Positions 34,868-45,400 of a DNA stretch of 64,000 nt are shown piece by piece. Position numbers and translations under genes: made by a program. Source of the stretch: RGIG5612 sp963591145 (GTDB lineage Bacteria > Bacillota > Clostridia > Lachnospirales > Lachnospiraceae); assembly GCA_963591145.1 (NCBI GenBank), contig CAVARE010000052.1:1-64000 (forward strand), given 5' to 3'. The notes under the pieces are model-generated. The model made no database searches. It had not been told where the DNA came from and saw nothing but the letters and a program-made list of their open reading frames with translations. Position 1 is the stretch's first letter. Every line of letters begins with the position of its first letter.

Positions 34868-37003
34868 ATGAGTAAAGAATTTAAAACATTTGAAATGCAG
34901 CTCGCAGGCAGAACATTGCGTGCCGATATCGGACGTGTTGCTGCACAGGCTAATGGAGCAGTACTTCTGCATTACGGAGATACAGTTGTACTGTCAACAG
35001 CTACTGCATCAGAGAAGCCTAGGGACGGAATTGATTTCTTCCCATTGAGTGTAGACTTCGAAGAGAAGATGTATTCTGTCGGCAAGATTCCGGGAGGATT
35101 CACAAGAAGAGAGGGTCGTCCATCAGAAAATGCTATCTTAACAAGCCGTGTTATTGACAGACCTATGCGTCCTTTATTCCCTAAGGATTACAGAAATGAT
35201 GTAGTTCTCAATAACCTTGTTATGAGCGTTGATCCTGACTGCTCACCAGAACTTACAGCTATGTTAGGTTCTGCACTTGCTACATGCATTTCAGATATTC
35301 CATTTGACGGTCCTGTTGCAATGACACAGATGGGCCTGGTTGATGGAGAGTTAGTATATAATCCGACAGAAGCTCAGAAGCAGGTAACTGATCTTACTCT
35401 TACTGTTGCTTCAACACCTGAGAAGGTCATCATGATCGAAGCAGGAGCTAAGGAAGTTCCAGAAGATAAGATGATCGAGGCCATCTATAAGGCACATGAA
35501 TTAAACTGCGAGGTTAATAAGTTCTTCGCACAGATCATTGCCGAGGTTGGCAAGGAAAAGCATGAATACGAGAGACATATTATTCCTGAAGAGGTAACAG
35601 CGGCAATCGTTGAACTGGTTCCTCAGGAAGAGATGGAGAAGGCTGTATTTGCTGATGAAAAGCAGGTAAGAGATGCCAATATTTCAGCAATCAAGGACAT
35701 GCTTAATGAAAAATTTGCTGAGGAACATGAGGATTACATTCCTTATATTGATGAGGCTGTTTATGCATATCAGAAGAAGACAGTTCGTAAGATGATTCTG
35801 AAGGATCACAAGCGTCCGGATGGCCGTGCTATTGATCAGATCAGACCACTGTCAGCTGAGATTGATATTCTTCCTAGAGCACATGGTTCAGGTATGTTCA
35901 CGAGAGGACAGACACAGATCATGACAGCTACAACCCTCGGACCTCTGTCAGATGCACAGAAGATAGATGGTCTTGATGAGAATATCGTAAGCAAGAGATA
36001 TATGCATCAGTACAACTTCCCAGGATATTCAGTTGGAGAGGCTAAGCCTAACAGATCACCTGGACGTAGAGAGATCGGACATGGTGCATTAGCAGAGAGA
36101 GCGCTGCTTCCTGTAATTCCATCAGAGACAGAGTTTCCATATGCACTTCGTCTTGTATCAGAAACATTTGAATCAAACGGATCCACAAGCCAGGCCTCAG
36201 TATGTGCATCAACACTGTCACTTATGGCTGCAGGCGTTCCTATTAAGAGACCTGTTGCAGGTATCTCATGCGGTCTGGTAACAGGCGAGACAGATGATGA
36301 CTACCTGATTCTTACAGATATCCAGGGTCTTGAGGACTTCTTCGGAGACATGGACTTCAAGGTAGCAGGTACTGATGTTGGTATCACAGCCATCCAGATG
36401 GATATTAAGATTCATGGTCTTACAAGAGAGATTGTTGAAGGCGCTATTGCAAGAGCTAAGCAGGCTAGAACATATATTCTTCATGAAGTTATGCTTCCTG
36501 TTATCTCAGAGCCTCGTAAGGAACTGAGTGTATATGCTCCTAAGATCATCAGCATTCAGATCGATCCAGAGAAGATCGGTGAAGTTGTTGGTAAGCAGGG
36601 TAAGGTTATCAATGAGATCATCGCAAGAACAGGCGTTAAGATCGATATTGATGACAATGGAATGGTATCAATCTGCGGTGTAGATAAGGCTAAACTCGAA
36701 GAAGCTAAGGAAATGATCAATACCATCGTTTCAGACTTCGAAGAGGGCAAAATCTACGAAGGCAAGGTAGTATCAATCAAGGAATTCGGCGCATTCCTCG
36801 AGTTCGCTCCAGGCAAGGAAGGTATGGTTCATATCTCTAAGATTGCTAAAGAGAGAATCAAATGCGTTGAGGATGTTCTTACACTCGGCGATGTTGTTAA
36901 GGCTAAATGCATGGGTCCTGATAAGATGGGTCGTGTAAGCTTCAGCATCAAGGATGCTAAGGAAGATGGTGCTGGCAAGAAAGCCTCTGCAGAGGAAGCA
37001 TAA
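34868..37003 (+). CDS. pnp: Polyribonucleotide nucleotidyltransferase (PNPase)
   Basis: This phosphorolytic 3'-5' exoribonuclease works in mRNA turnover, 711 residues. Two RNase PH domains are joined by a helical linker; the first has PGGFTRREGRPSENAILTSR and the second the active GRREIGHGALAERAL and MDFKVAGTDVGITAIQMDIK. The KH domain (IGEVVGKQGKVINEII) and S1 domain (GKVVSIKEFGAFLEFAPGKEGMVHIS) complete it. GAAGGAGAG precedes the ATG. Domain order and length are normal. Confidence 0.97.
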   Translation: MSKEFKTFEMQLAGRTLRADIGRVAAQANGAVLLHYGDTVVLSTATASEKPRDGIDFFPLSVDFEEKMYSVGKIPGGFTRREGRPSENAILTSRVIDRPMRPLFPKDYRNDVVLNNLVMSVDPDCSPELTAMLGSALATCISDIPFDGPVAMTQMGLVDGELVYNPTEAQKQVTDLTLTVASTPEKVIMIEAGAKEVPEDKMIEAIYKAHELNCEVNKFFAQIIAEVGKEKHEYERHIIPEEVTAAIVELVPQEEMEKAVFADEKQVRDANISAIKDMLNEKFAEEHEDYIPYIDEAVYAYQKKTVRKMILKDHKRPDGRAIDQIRPLSAEIDILPRAHGSGMFTRGQTQIMTATTLGPLSDAQKIDGLDENIVSKRYMHQYNFPGYSVGEAKPNRSPGRREIGHGALAERALLPVIPSETEFPYALRLVSETFESNGSTSQASVCASTLSLMAAGVPIKRPVAGISCGLVTGETDDDYLILTDIQGLEDFFGDMDFKVAGTDVGITAIQMDIKIHGLTREIVEGAIARAKQARTYILHEVMLPVISEPRKELSVYAPKIISIQIDPEKIGEVVGKQGKVINEIIARTGVKIDIDDNGMVSICGVDKAKLEEAKEMINTIVSDFEEGKIYEGKVVSIKEFGAFLEFAPGKEGMVHISKIAKERIKCVEDVLTLGDVVKAKCMGPDKMGRVSFSIKDAKEDGAGKKASAEEA

Positions 37004-37039
37004 ATATAAAGTGCTGTGATTATTTGAAATGTAAATGAT

Positions 37040-37113
37040 ACATGGGGCTGCGAGTTACTACGAGAAAACAATCAGCGAAGGCGTTTTCGAGTAGTGATCT
37101 CGCAGCCCCATGT
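37040..37113 (+). repeat. Dispersed structured repeat, copy C (apical module only)
   Basis: This copy lies between the convergent ends of pnp and the ABC permease gene. It keeps the apical module (loop AATCAGCGAAGGC, GAAAAC/GTTTTC helix, tandem G-A mismatches) but lacks the basal GGGAC/GAGGTTCA module. The stem below is replaced by a different, nearly perfect one: ACATGGGGCTGCGAG (37040-37054) with CTCGCAGCCCCATGT (37099-37113). The helix next to the G-A pairs is CTAC/GTAG instead of CTGC/GCAG. Confidence 0.88.
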
Positions 37114-37135
37114 TTGTAGAACAGAGAACTTCTTA

Positions 37136-39913
37136 TCAATCATTAGCTTTCATGGCTTCGACCATGTCGGTCTTGTTGATAGGCCGCTTCATTATGAGAT
37201 CTACGAGAAGCGTGAATACAACGGAGATTGCTAGGGCGATGATATAGCTCAGCGGCTTAATCTCTCGGCCGAACATGATATGGTTTACCTCGATTGTTTT
37301 CACAACAACGCTGTGCAGCCATATACCCAGCACGAGCCCCACCAGGGCGCCCAGGAAGCTTAATATATTTGTTTCACGGAATATATAATTCTGGGTTTCT
37401 GACTTGTAGAATCCCAGCACCCGTAAGGTTGCCAGCTCCTTCCTGCGTTCGCAGATATTTACGTTAATGAGGTTATAGAGCACAACTATACATAATAATC
37501 CCGCAGCTATAATAAGCACATATATTACGCCATTTATGCTCTGAATGCTGTCGGAAAATGTATCCTTAAGACTTGCAACTGAGCGGCCGTATAATATATG
37601 CAAGCTGGCCATAATCTTGGAAGTCGCTTCATTTGCCAGCTCAAGTATGGTATCTGAATCAGCATTTTCCTCGGCTGTCAATTTGCATAGCAGATTAGTA
37701 TATTCAGGCTCGCTTGAGAAGCATGCTGTATATGTCTTAGGGGTCAGATATGCATATGAAGATACATAATTTTCTGTAATTGCTGAAACCGTAATTGTAG
37801 CCTGGTGTCCTTCTGAGTCCTCAAGCGTTACACTGTCGCCGATATTTATACCCATTTCTTCACATAATTTTTCAGTAAGGACTATGCTGTCATCTGAAAG
37901 CATGATACTGTCATGACCACTTCGTGTACGCAGTGTGGTAAAATCAGCAAATTTCTCAGTATCCTGTGGGACGAAGATATTGATCTCCTGCTTTTCCTTT
38001 CCGTAATATACCTTGCCGGTTTCCTGTGAAACTGACAGGTATTCACTTATAATATCCTTATCATTAATAGTATGATTTAGAGATTCGTCGCTGGTCAGGG
38101 AATCCTCTTCATCCATGGCAAATATCAGATCATATTTGTCTATCTGTCCGTATTGTTTGTCGATGATATCATTTACCGAGTCTTTAATACCAAAGCCTGT
38201 AAGCAGCAGGGCGGAGCATCCGGCGACACCTATAATAGTCATGATGAAACGCTTCTTATAACGGAACAGGTTGCGGGCTGTAACCTTGTGGGTGAATGAC
38301 ATCCTGCGCCAGATAAAGCCTATATGCTCCAGCCAGATGCGTTTGCCGGGAGCAGGGGACTTAGGAAGCATCAGTATCGCAGGCATAGAGCGAAATTCAC
38401 TCCAGCATGACCAGAGAGTCGCGAGAAGTATACTTACGATCGTAACAGGTGCAACCCATGCCACTATATCCCCGCGGATAGGCGTGGAGATGGCTGGCAG
38501 CGTATACATCATAGAATAAGCCGAGTTAATGGCATAAGGGAAGATTCTGAATCCGACTCCGAAGCCCAGGATGCAGCCAAGTACTGATGCGCTGATGCTA
38601 AATAACATATATTCGAATATTATCTGTCCGTTTGAATATCCGAGAGCCTTAAGGGTTCCTATCTGAAGGCGCTTTTCCTCAATCAGACGGGACATTGTAG
38701 TAAGAGCAACCAGAAGCGCAACAACGAAGAAGAATACAGGGAAGATCTTGGCCAGGGCTGAGACCTTGCCTACGTTGCTGGAATAGCTATTATATCCTGT
38801 CAGGTCGTCCCTGGTTCTTATCATCCATGCGGAATCATCTATGCTGTCCAGGTAATCATTGGCCTCGTCTAATTGATCTTCAAGACGGGATAAAAGTTCC
38901 GTTGCGCTCTCATAGGAATCAGGAGTTTGCAGAGTGGTTTCATCACTAATTGTATCTGCAAGAGAACTGCCTAAAGCAGTTAGAATATCTGAAACTTCTT
39001 TATTTTGCTGTTTTCTTACAGTGAGATCATCGGACTGCGCATTTTGAATGTCCGCCACAGAGCTGATGGTATCGATAAGCTCTGTCAGTTCATCTATGGT
39101 ATCCTGAGCAGAGGATTTCAGATCATTTGCACGCAGAGCCACTCTCTCATCAGATATGGATTTTATTTCATCGGTTACATCGGAGATAAGATCGTTGTAT
39201 TCATCTTCAAATGTATTTAATTCCAGCGCACCGCTGACAGTCATAAAAATATCTGTATAGAAATCACATGTGAAGGCAGATCTTCTTGTATATACATTAA
39301 GATTAATTGTTCCTGAGCCGATATTTGAAGAATCGCCCTCAATGGATATGCATAACGGACTCTGACATATGCCCACAACGGTAAGCGTTGTATCTGCCAT
39401 ATAGCCCTCAAGAGTATCATAATTGGTATTGGCCTCCGAGAGCGTGAGCATGTCTCCGATCGAAACGCCTTCGCCAGAATATTTGCCGAAGACAGATTCG
39501 ATGATACATTCAGAATCATTTTCCGGAAGGCGTCCCTCTATCAGATTGAGCTTGTTTATCTCTGTATCTGAGGTGTCATCAAGGATACCATATACCCTGG
39601 AGGTGAAATCAGAGCCGTCTTCCTGGTTTAGCACCATGTCTAATACTACTGCGCCCTGAGCTGCCTCGGTTCTATCCAGCGATTCTATAGATTCCAGATC
39701 ATCCTCAGTGAGGCCTATGGTGGATTTTACATCTATATCATAGAGACTGTAATCATCTATATATTTGTCAGCTGTGTCATACATATCAGGCGAGGCCGCC
39801 GCAAGTCCTGACATGAAGCCAGCACCCAATGCCACGATGAACATTATGGATATGAATCTGTTGAGGCTGTTTTTTATGCCCCTTGCAATATTTTTAATTC
39901 TTGTGATCTTCAT
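37136..39913 (-). CDS. FtsX-type ABC transporter permease
   Basis: This 925-residue MacB/FtsX-like permease has two FtsX modules. The N-terminus has one helix (FISIMFIVALGAGFMSGLAA), a large outside region with a coiled-coil-like stretch (about 230-350), three helices around 380-500, a second outside domain (about 590-770) and three last helices, ending with the family KAND tail. A linker with basic residues precedes RMSFTHKVTARNLFRYKKR, the second module start. Such permeases export or release lipids and peptides, or transmit mechanical signals. The ATPase gene lies 16 bases upstream in the same operon but is frameshifted. Confidence 0.88.
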   Translation of the reverse strand: MKITRIKNIARGIKNSLNRFISIMFIVALGAGFMSGLAAASPDMYDTADKYIDDYSLYDIDVKSTIGLTEDDLESIESLDRTEAAQGAVVLDMVLNQEDGSDFTSRVYGILDDTSDTEINKLNLIEGRLPENDSECIIESVFGKYSGEGVSIGDMLTLSEANTNYDTLEGYMADTTLTVVGICQSPLCISIEGDSSNIGSGTINLNVYTRRSAFTCDFYTDIFMTVSGALELNTFEDEYNDLISDVTDEIKSISDERVALRANDLKSSAQDTIDELTELIDTISSVADIQNAQSDDLTVRKQQNKEVSDILTALGSSLADTISDETTLQTPDSYESATELLSRLEDQLDEANDYLDSIDDSAWMIRTRDDLTGYNSYSSNVGKVSALAKIFPVFFFVVALLVALTTMSRLIEEKRLQIGTLKALGYSNGQIIFEYMLFSISASVLGCILGFGVGFRIFPYAINSAYSMMYTLPAISTPIRGDIVAWVAPVTIVSILLATLWSCWSEFRSMPAILMLPKSPAPGKRIWLEHIGFIWRRMSFTHKVTARNLFRYKKRFIMTIIGVAGCSALLLTGFGIKDSVNDIIDKQYGQIDKYDLIFAMDEEDSLTSDESLNHTINDKDIISEYLSVSQETGKVYYGKEKQEINIFVPQDTEKFADFTTLRTRSGHDSIMLSDDSIVLTEKLCEEMGINIGDSVTLEDSEGHQATITVSAITENYVSSYAYLTPKTYTACFSSEPEYTNLLCKLTAEENADSDTILELANEATSKIMASLHILYGRSVASLKDTFSDSIQSINGVIYVLIIAAGLLCIVVLYNLINVNICERRKELATLRVLGFYKSETQNYIFRETNILSFLGALVGLVLGIWLHSVVVKTIEVNHIMFGREIKPLSYIIALAISVVFTLLVDLIMKRPINKTDMVEAMKAND

Positions 39914-39929
39914 ATGATTCCCTGCTGAT

Positions 39930-40632
39930 TTACCATTCTATTTCATCTACCGGCATAGGTGAGGTATTAACTTCGTTGGAGATCGCCTTGCCGCTTCTGA
40001 TTCTTATAACTCTGTTTGCGATCTGGGTAAGGGCGCTGTTATGGGTGATGATTACAACCGTTTTGCCTGTTTGCTTGCAGATATCCTGAAGAAGCTTTAG
40101 TACAGCCTTACCAGTGTTGTAGTCAAGGGCTCCGGTTGGTTCATCGCAGAGAATCATCTTAGGATTTTTGGCAATAGCACGTGCGATAGAAACACGCTGC
40201 TGCTCGCCGCCTGATAATTGTCCGGGGAAGTTGTTGAGCCTTTCTGACAGGCCGACATCGCCTAAGACAGCGGCAGCATCCAGACTATCCTTGCAAATTT
40301 CAGCGGCCAGCTCGACATTTTCGAGAGCCGTGAGATTTTGAACCAGATTGTAGAACTGAAATACGAATCCTACATCATTTTCGTCTGAATTCAGTGAGCT
40401 GCCTTGAATTAAGCTTGGTAATATCACGGCCATCCAGTGTTACCTGTCCGGATGTTGCAGTATCCATTCCGCCGAGAATATTAAGAAGAGTAGTCTTGCC
40501 AGCACCCGAATGTCCGACCATAACACATAGTTCTCCCTGTTCAATCGTGAAGCTCATGCCATCCAGCGCATGAATTTCATTCGAGCCTGATTTGTAGATC
40601 TTATAAACATCTTTAAATTCGATATATGACAT
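39930..40632 (-). pseudogene. ABC transporter ATP-binding protein, frameshifted
   Basis: Together the two frames encode a complete MacB/LolD-type ATPase of about 230 residues. The first frame (40632-40375) gives MSYIEFKDVYKIY through Walker A GHSGAGKTTLL to TEFRRK and then TGA. The second frame resumes at NDVGFVFQFYNLV (Q-loop), followed by signature LSGGEQQRVSIARA, Walker B MILCDEPTGALD and the H-loop THNSA. The break falls in CGAAAATGATG (minus strand, near 40375-40385): one extra A shifts the frame by one. Everything else is intact, so it is a recent lesion, a sequencing error or, less likely, programmed +1 frameshifting at AAA-TGA. Confidence 0.8.
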
Positions 40633-40682
40633 AAATAATGCTCCTTATTGCCGTCAATATTTATACACACTGTTATGCTTCT

Positions 40683-40726
40683 GTAAGCGTGCCGGGACTG
40701 CACGCCGAGGTTCACGGCACGCTTAC
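40683..40726 (+). repeat. Dispersed structured repeat, copy D (basal module only)
   Basis: This copy lies between the ABC ATPase and the lipase gene. The arms GTAAGCGTGCCG (40683-40694) and CGGCACGCTTAC (40715-40726) pair perfectly. Inside are only GGGACTGCACGCC and GAGGTTCA, with no apical hairpin. The sequence is exactly what remains if copy E is deleted between its two GGGAC direct repeats. Confidence 0.88.
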
Positions 40727-40740
40727 GAAGTCATTGCTGG

Positions 40741-42006
40741 TTAATTAAACTGCATTTGATTCGTTATAAGTTCGATATATGTTGTCGGCAAATGCTGAAG
40801 CAAAATTGATTTGCCGAGTTCAAAATCATTATCCCTTATTTTGTTATATATTTGATATAACGGATAGAAATCGCTATCTTCTGACAGGGAAGAATCTGAG
40901 ATGTCCAATCCTGACAGGTCAATATTTGTTGATGATGAATTGGACGTATCCTCGCTTGCCCTGTCAGATTCTGTATCAGATGAAGAGGATGACAATAAGC
41001 TGCTGAGCTCATCATCTGAATACTGATCCATAGCATCTATCAGTTTATCTGAAATCATCAGCATCAGTTCATATGAAGTGATTCCATCTTCATCAAGACC
41101 TGCGGATGTAAGGGAATGCCTGTCACAATAATATGAACTAAGAGAAGGCGCCAGCTCACTAAGAATGCTGGTATAACGCTGAACATCTTCATATAAGCTA
41201 TCATCAACGACAGAAAGAGTGATATCGGTTCCGGCTCTTACATAATTCCAGTCAGGAAGTGGCACCATAGGAACGATGTCACAAGGATTTATAAAATTGA
41301 AGATATTATCGTATTCGTTTTCTAATGTATCTGATTTGACTGTCGCAGCTGCGGCATAGGTATAGACATATACATTGTCGCTGCCGCAATATTCATCCAC
41401 AAGAACTCCCAGCAGGTTGGCACAGGATCCGCCCCGGCTGTGGCCGCATATGATAATATCAGCATCAGAATATTCGTCGATATAGTCCTTTAATGTAAGA
41501 AGAATATCCTCGGCACTGAATAAAAATCCATCGGCAAATGCTGAATCGTCACTATGAGACGAACTGATATTGAAATTAGAATACCACTCACCGCCATTAG
41601 TTCCGCGGATAGACACAACCAGCGCCTCAGTAGGGCTCATATCGCATACAACTGTGCCATATCCAATCGTATATGCACAGGTATCAGCCGGGTCAGATGA
41701 ATCCTTGTCATAATTATTCTGAGCCAGAATATCAAGTGAAGATGATGCAAATAGAATATCAGTATTTTCCTTGCTGTTTCCAGAACTAAGAGCAAGAAGC
41801 TGAAGTGCCAGAGTAGAAGACACCTCGGCTGAATCCGCAGGGAGCATCAAAGTGCCCACCTGGTAGCCGCTGACGCCTGATGAGTAGGCAGACAAACCCG
41901 CGGATTCCCCGGCTTCAGAGGCAAGAGCAGCGAAGCCAGCTGCTGCAGCGACGGTAACGCTCAATGAAACGCAAATTATTGATTTTAATATTTTTTCTTT
42001 ATTCAT
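40741..42006 (-). CDS. Secreted class 3 lipase-like protein
   Basis: The 421-residue protein has a signal peptide (MNKEKILKSIICVSLSVTVA..., cleavage likely after ALAS near residue 30). The lipase_3 fold is seen in ALVVSIRGTNGG, the nucleophile elbow ICGHSRGGS with Ser at 190, the Asp in NPCDIVP and the His in CDRHSL. A Ser/Asp-rich stretch (about residues 330-375) precedes the end. It should act outside the cell on lipid or another ester; the substrate is unknown. It is read in the same direction as the ABC genes, but repeat copy D separates them. Confidence 0.83.
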   Translation of the reverse strand: MNKEKILKSIICVSLSVTVAAAAGFAALASEAGESAGLSAYSSGVSGYQVGTLMLPADSAEVSSTLALQLLALSSGNSKENTDILFASSSLDILAQNNYDKDSSDPADTCAYTIGYGTVVCDMSPTEALVVSIRGTNGGEWYSNFNISSSHSDDSAFADGFLFSAEDILLTLKDYIDEYSDADIIICGHSRGGSCANLLGVLVDEYCGSDNVYVYTYAAAATVKSDTLENEYDNIFNFINPCDIVPMVPLPDWNYVRAGTDITLSVVDDSLYEDVQRYTSILSELAPSLSSYYCDRHSLTSAGLDEDGITSYELMLMISDKLIDAMDQYSDDELSSLLSSSSSDTESDRASEDTSNSSSTNIDLSGLDISDSSLSEDSDFYPLYQIYNKIRDNDFELGKSILLQHLPTTYIELITNQMQFN

Positions 42007-42055
42007 ATGTTTTAATTCATGATGATGTCTCAGACAAACCGATAGTGATGCGAAA

Positions 42056-42169
42056 ATTGAGAGTGAGCTCCAGTGCCGGGACGGCGCAGTTCCCTGCGAG
42101 AAAACAATCAGCGAAGGCGTTTTCGAGCAGGGACTGCACGCCGAGGTTCACGGCACGGAGCGGCTCAAT
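42056..42169 (+). repeat. Dispersed structured repeat, copy E (complete)
   Basis: This is the cleanest full copy, in the divergent gap between the lipase gene and ftsK, so termination cannot be its only role. Arms ATTGAG/CTCAAT and GCTCC/GGAGC enclose GTGCCG/CGGCAC, the GGGAC opposite GAGGTTCA loop, CAGTTCCCTGC/GCAGGGACTG, tandem G-A mismatches, GAAAAC/GTTTTC and the AATCAGCGAAGGC loop. Two GGGAC direct repeats sit at the base of the apical arm. Confidence 0.9.
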
Positions 42170-42460
42170 ATGCTAAAAACTAGAGTTTGCTTGACCAGAT
42201 GTTAATTAATTCAAATCATTTATTTGCACCTCATAATACAATCTAAAATTTGAAATGGCAAGCATAGCAGTACGCGCAATTGATAATGTCAATCAATCAG
42301 CAGATAATGAAGTAAATTAAGTCATTGATTGTTCAGCACACTGAGAAATCAATGAAAAGTCAGCTGAAACTTACCCCTGCTGAAGGTTGAAGAAGCACGA
42401 AAAAGATAGTAAACTAATATTTCTAGCAATGATATAAACGAACTGTTTTGGAGGACGCAT
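42170..42460. other. AT-rich divergent spacer between the lipase gene and ftsK
   Basis: No gene is supported here. ATTGA/TCAAT-type short repeats occur around 42280-42355 (for example CAATTGATAATGTCAATCAATC and GTCATTGATTG), and TAATAT (42415-42420) is the only good -10-like sequence towards ftsK, without a clear -35. Regulation of both neighbours presumably lies here. Confidence 0.4.
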
Positions 42461-45400
42461 TTGGCATCAGGAAAATCAACTTCAAAATCAAATAATACAA
42501 CAAAATATAATAAAAAGCAGATTGATAAAAACAGAAAGAATGCGCAGAAAACATCTGCTAAATCCGCATCGAAGACTTCGAAAAAGAGCACAGAGAAGAA
42601 CCTGACAGAATTCGAGCCAAGAAGAAGGGGACTTAGTCTCACTGTGGCTATTATTCTGGGCTTATTTTTTGCGCTTATATTAGAGCTGTGTAATTTTGAT
42701 GTGCTGGGTAAGGTAGGCGGATGGGTCAAATATGCTGAATTCGGCTTATTTGGCGCCATGGCATATGTCTTTCCGATAGGCCTTCTGATGCTTTTCATAG
42801 TATCTTCATTTGAGAACAGCCGCTTCAGATATATTTTCTCGGGAGTAGTATTGTTCTTGTTCTTGTGCACATTTGCCCATCTCGTGTCATCGCTATCTCT
42901 TAATAACAGGGACGTTCTCTCGTATTTTGATACCTGCGGAAATGGTTTGAATGGCGGCGGTATAATAGGCGGCGCCATAGCCCTCCTTCTATATATGCTT
43001 CTGTCTGAAACCGGCGCGATTATTATATCTGTGCTGGTGATGCTGGTATGCATATTCTTCATTGCGGAGGATCTTATTCTGGATATTATCTCGGGAATCC
43101 TTTATACGGACGATGACTATGACGATGACGAGGATGAAGAACAAGACAGCAGACCACGAAGAAATAACAAGTCCCGCCATGAAGATGAAGACGAATATTA
43201 TGAAAACAGGAAGTCTGGAAGAAGGCGTGAGCAGGATCCATATCCTGAGCAGCGGGAAGAAAGAAATGCCAGAAAACAGGCTGCCAGAAGACGCCGGGAT
43301 GATGAAGATTATTATGACGAAAGGGAACATTATCCACGAAGGGGTAATTATTACAATGAATATGGAGAGCGTATTGAAGATACCAGCGACGGCACTGTAA
43401 TACGAATCGTAAGGACGAAGAATAGAAGAGGCAGAGTAAAATCCACCGAGCTTATAAGGACCACGAGGAAGGCTGCTCCGACCAGAGACGGCGCGGATTT
43501 GGTAAGATCAGGCAGGAAGGTAAGAGGCATCAGCAACAACACGGCACTTCTTCCCGTACCTGAAAATGAAGATGAAGTAAGACAGATCAGAAGAGGTAAC
43601 GGCTCAAGAAAGAAATCGTCTGCAGATAAGCAAATGCCTCTTCCAACCTTTATTGACGATCAGCCGTCTAAATCTGAGAGCCTCACAGATGTCACCGGTC
43701 CAATAAAGGCTCTGAGACAGATGGAACTCTCAGATGTAATGGATCTTAATGATGAGAGCAGCTACTTGGGCTCTGATGATACCTTATCAGAGCCGAGAGC
43801 AAGAAAGAAAAGTGCCCCTGCGGAATTTAATGATCTGGAATTCAATAATAAGGAAGCCAGGGTAACATCAGTAAGGCAGGCCGCTGTAAATAGAAGAATC
43901 AGGGATGCCAAGCCGGTTAAGGAAAGCAAGCAGGAGATAGCCGCCAGACGAGCAGCCGAAGTTAAGGGCGGTGCATCTGACATGACATCATCAGGCAGTG
44001 CGACCAGTCCTGATCTGAATCCTGCAGGTAGAAAAACAAGAGATGAAGGAGTGCAGAAGGTTAAGACCGGTTCTTCGAATGAGCTGGCGTATTTTGCGCC
44101 GCCGCTAGAGCTCCTGTCAGTGCCTAAGAGAGGCAATAGAACATCAGACGAAGAGCTGGCGAAGATTGCCATGAAGCTGAAGGATACCCTGGAATACTTT
44201 GGCGTCCGCGTAGAGGTCGTAAATATTCAGGCAGGCCCGTCGGTAACCAGATTCGAGCTGCAGCCGGAGCTGGGAACCAGAGTAAATAAGATCACGTCTC
44301 TGGCTGACGATCTGAAGCTGAATCTGGGCGTAACCGAGATCAGAATTGAAGCCCCTATCCCGGGCCGTCAGGCTGTGGGTATCGAGATTCCTAATAAGAT
44401 CCGTCAGACCGTATACATGAGAGAGCTCCTTGAGTCTCCAGATCTGATAAACCATAAGTCTAAGATTGCATTTGCCGCCGGTAAGGATATCTCGGGCAAT
44501 GTAGTTGTTGCGGATATTGCCAAGATGCCCCACCTTCTCGTTGCAGGTACGACGGGATCAGGTAAGTCAGTATTCCTGAATACAATACTTATGACGATTC
44601 TCTATAGGGCTAAGCCATCTGAGGTAGGACTTATCATAGTCGACCCGAAGAAGGTTGAGTTCGGTATCTATCAGGGAATACCTCATCTGATGAAGGACGT
44701 TGTTACTGACCCGGGACAGGCTGTAAGCACCCTGAGATGGGCCGTTAATGAGATGACCAACAGATATCAGCGTATGCAGATGTCGGCCGTAAGGGATTTC
44801 AAGTCATATAACGAAAAGGTAGAGAAGGGAACCGTCAGCAAGAGTGAGGAAAATCCTCGCAAGATGAATCAGATTGTGATTATCATCGATGAGCTGGCAG
44901 ACCTTATGATGGTGGCCAAGAAGGAGGCGGAGTCGCTGATATGCCGTCTGGCTCAGCTGGCCAGAGCAGCGGGAATCCATCTCGTTATAGCTACCCAGAG
45001 ACCGTCTGTTGATGTTGTGACAGGTCTTATTAAGGCAAATATCCCGGGAAGAGTTGCGCTGCTGGTTTCATCTCAGATTGATTCAAGAACCATCATTGAC
45101 ATGCCGGGCGCAGAAAAGCTCCTGGGTAATGGTGATATGCTGTTCTATCCGACAGGATATGTAAAACCGCTCAGAGTCCAGGGAGCCTTCGTATCAGACG
45201 ATGAGATCCAGGAGACAGTGGATTTCTTAATAGACAACAACCATCATAATTATTTCGAGGCTGAATCTAAAGAGATAGAGAAGTTCCAGAATTCCCAGGG
45301 CGATGAGAGCTCTTCATCTGAGGATTCAGGCAGTGAGGGATCCAGCAAATATGACGACTGCTTCTATGAGGCTGGCAGGATGTGCATAGAGATGGGTAAG

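Noticed and set aside
42056..42169. Dispersed repeats as a CRISPR array
   Set aside because: The copies are thousands of bases apart, occur in both orientations, are long palindromes and have no spacers or cas genes nearby.
42349..43062. 237-codon minus-strand frame opposite ftsK
   Set aside because: It is the antisense shadow of the ftsK start and membrane segments, with low-complexity Phe/Leu runs from antisense Lys/Glu codons and no ribosome binding site.
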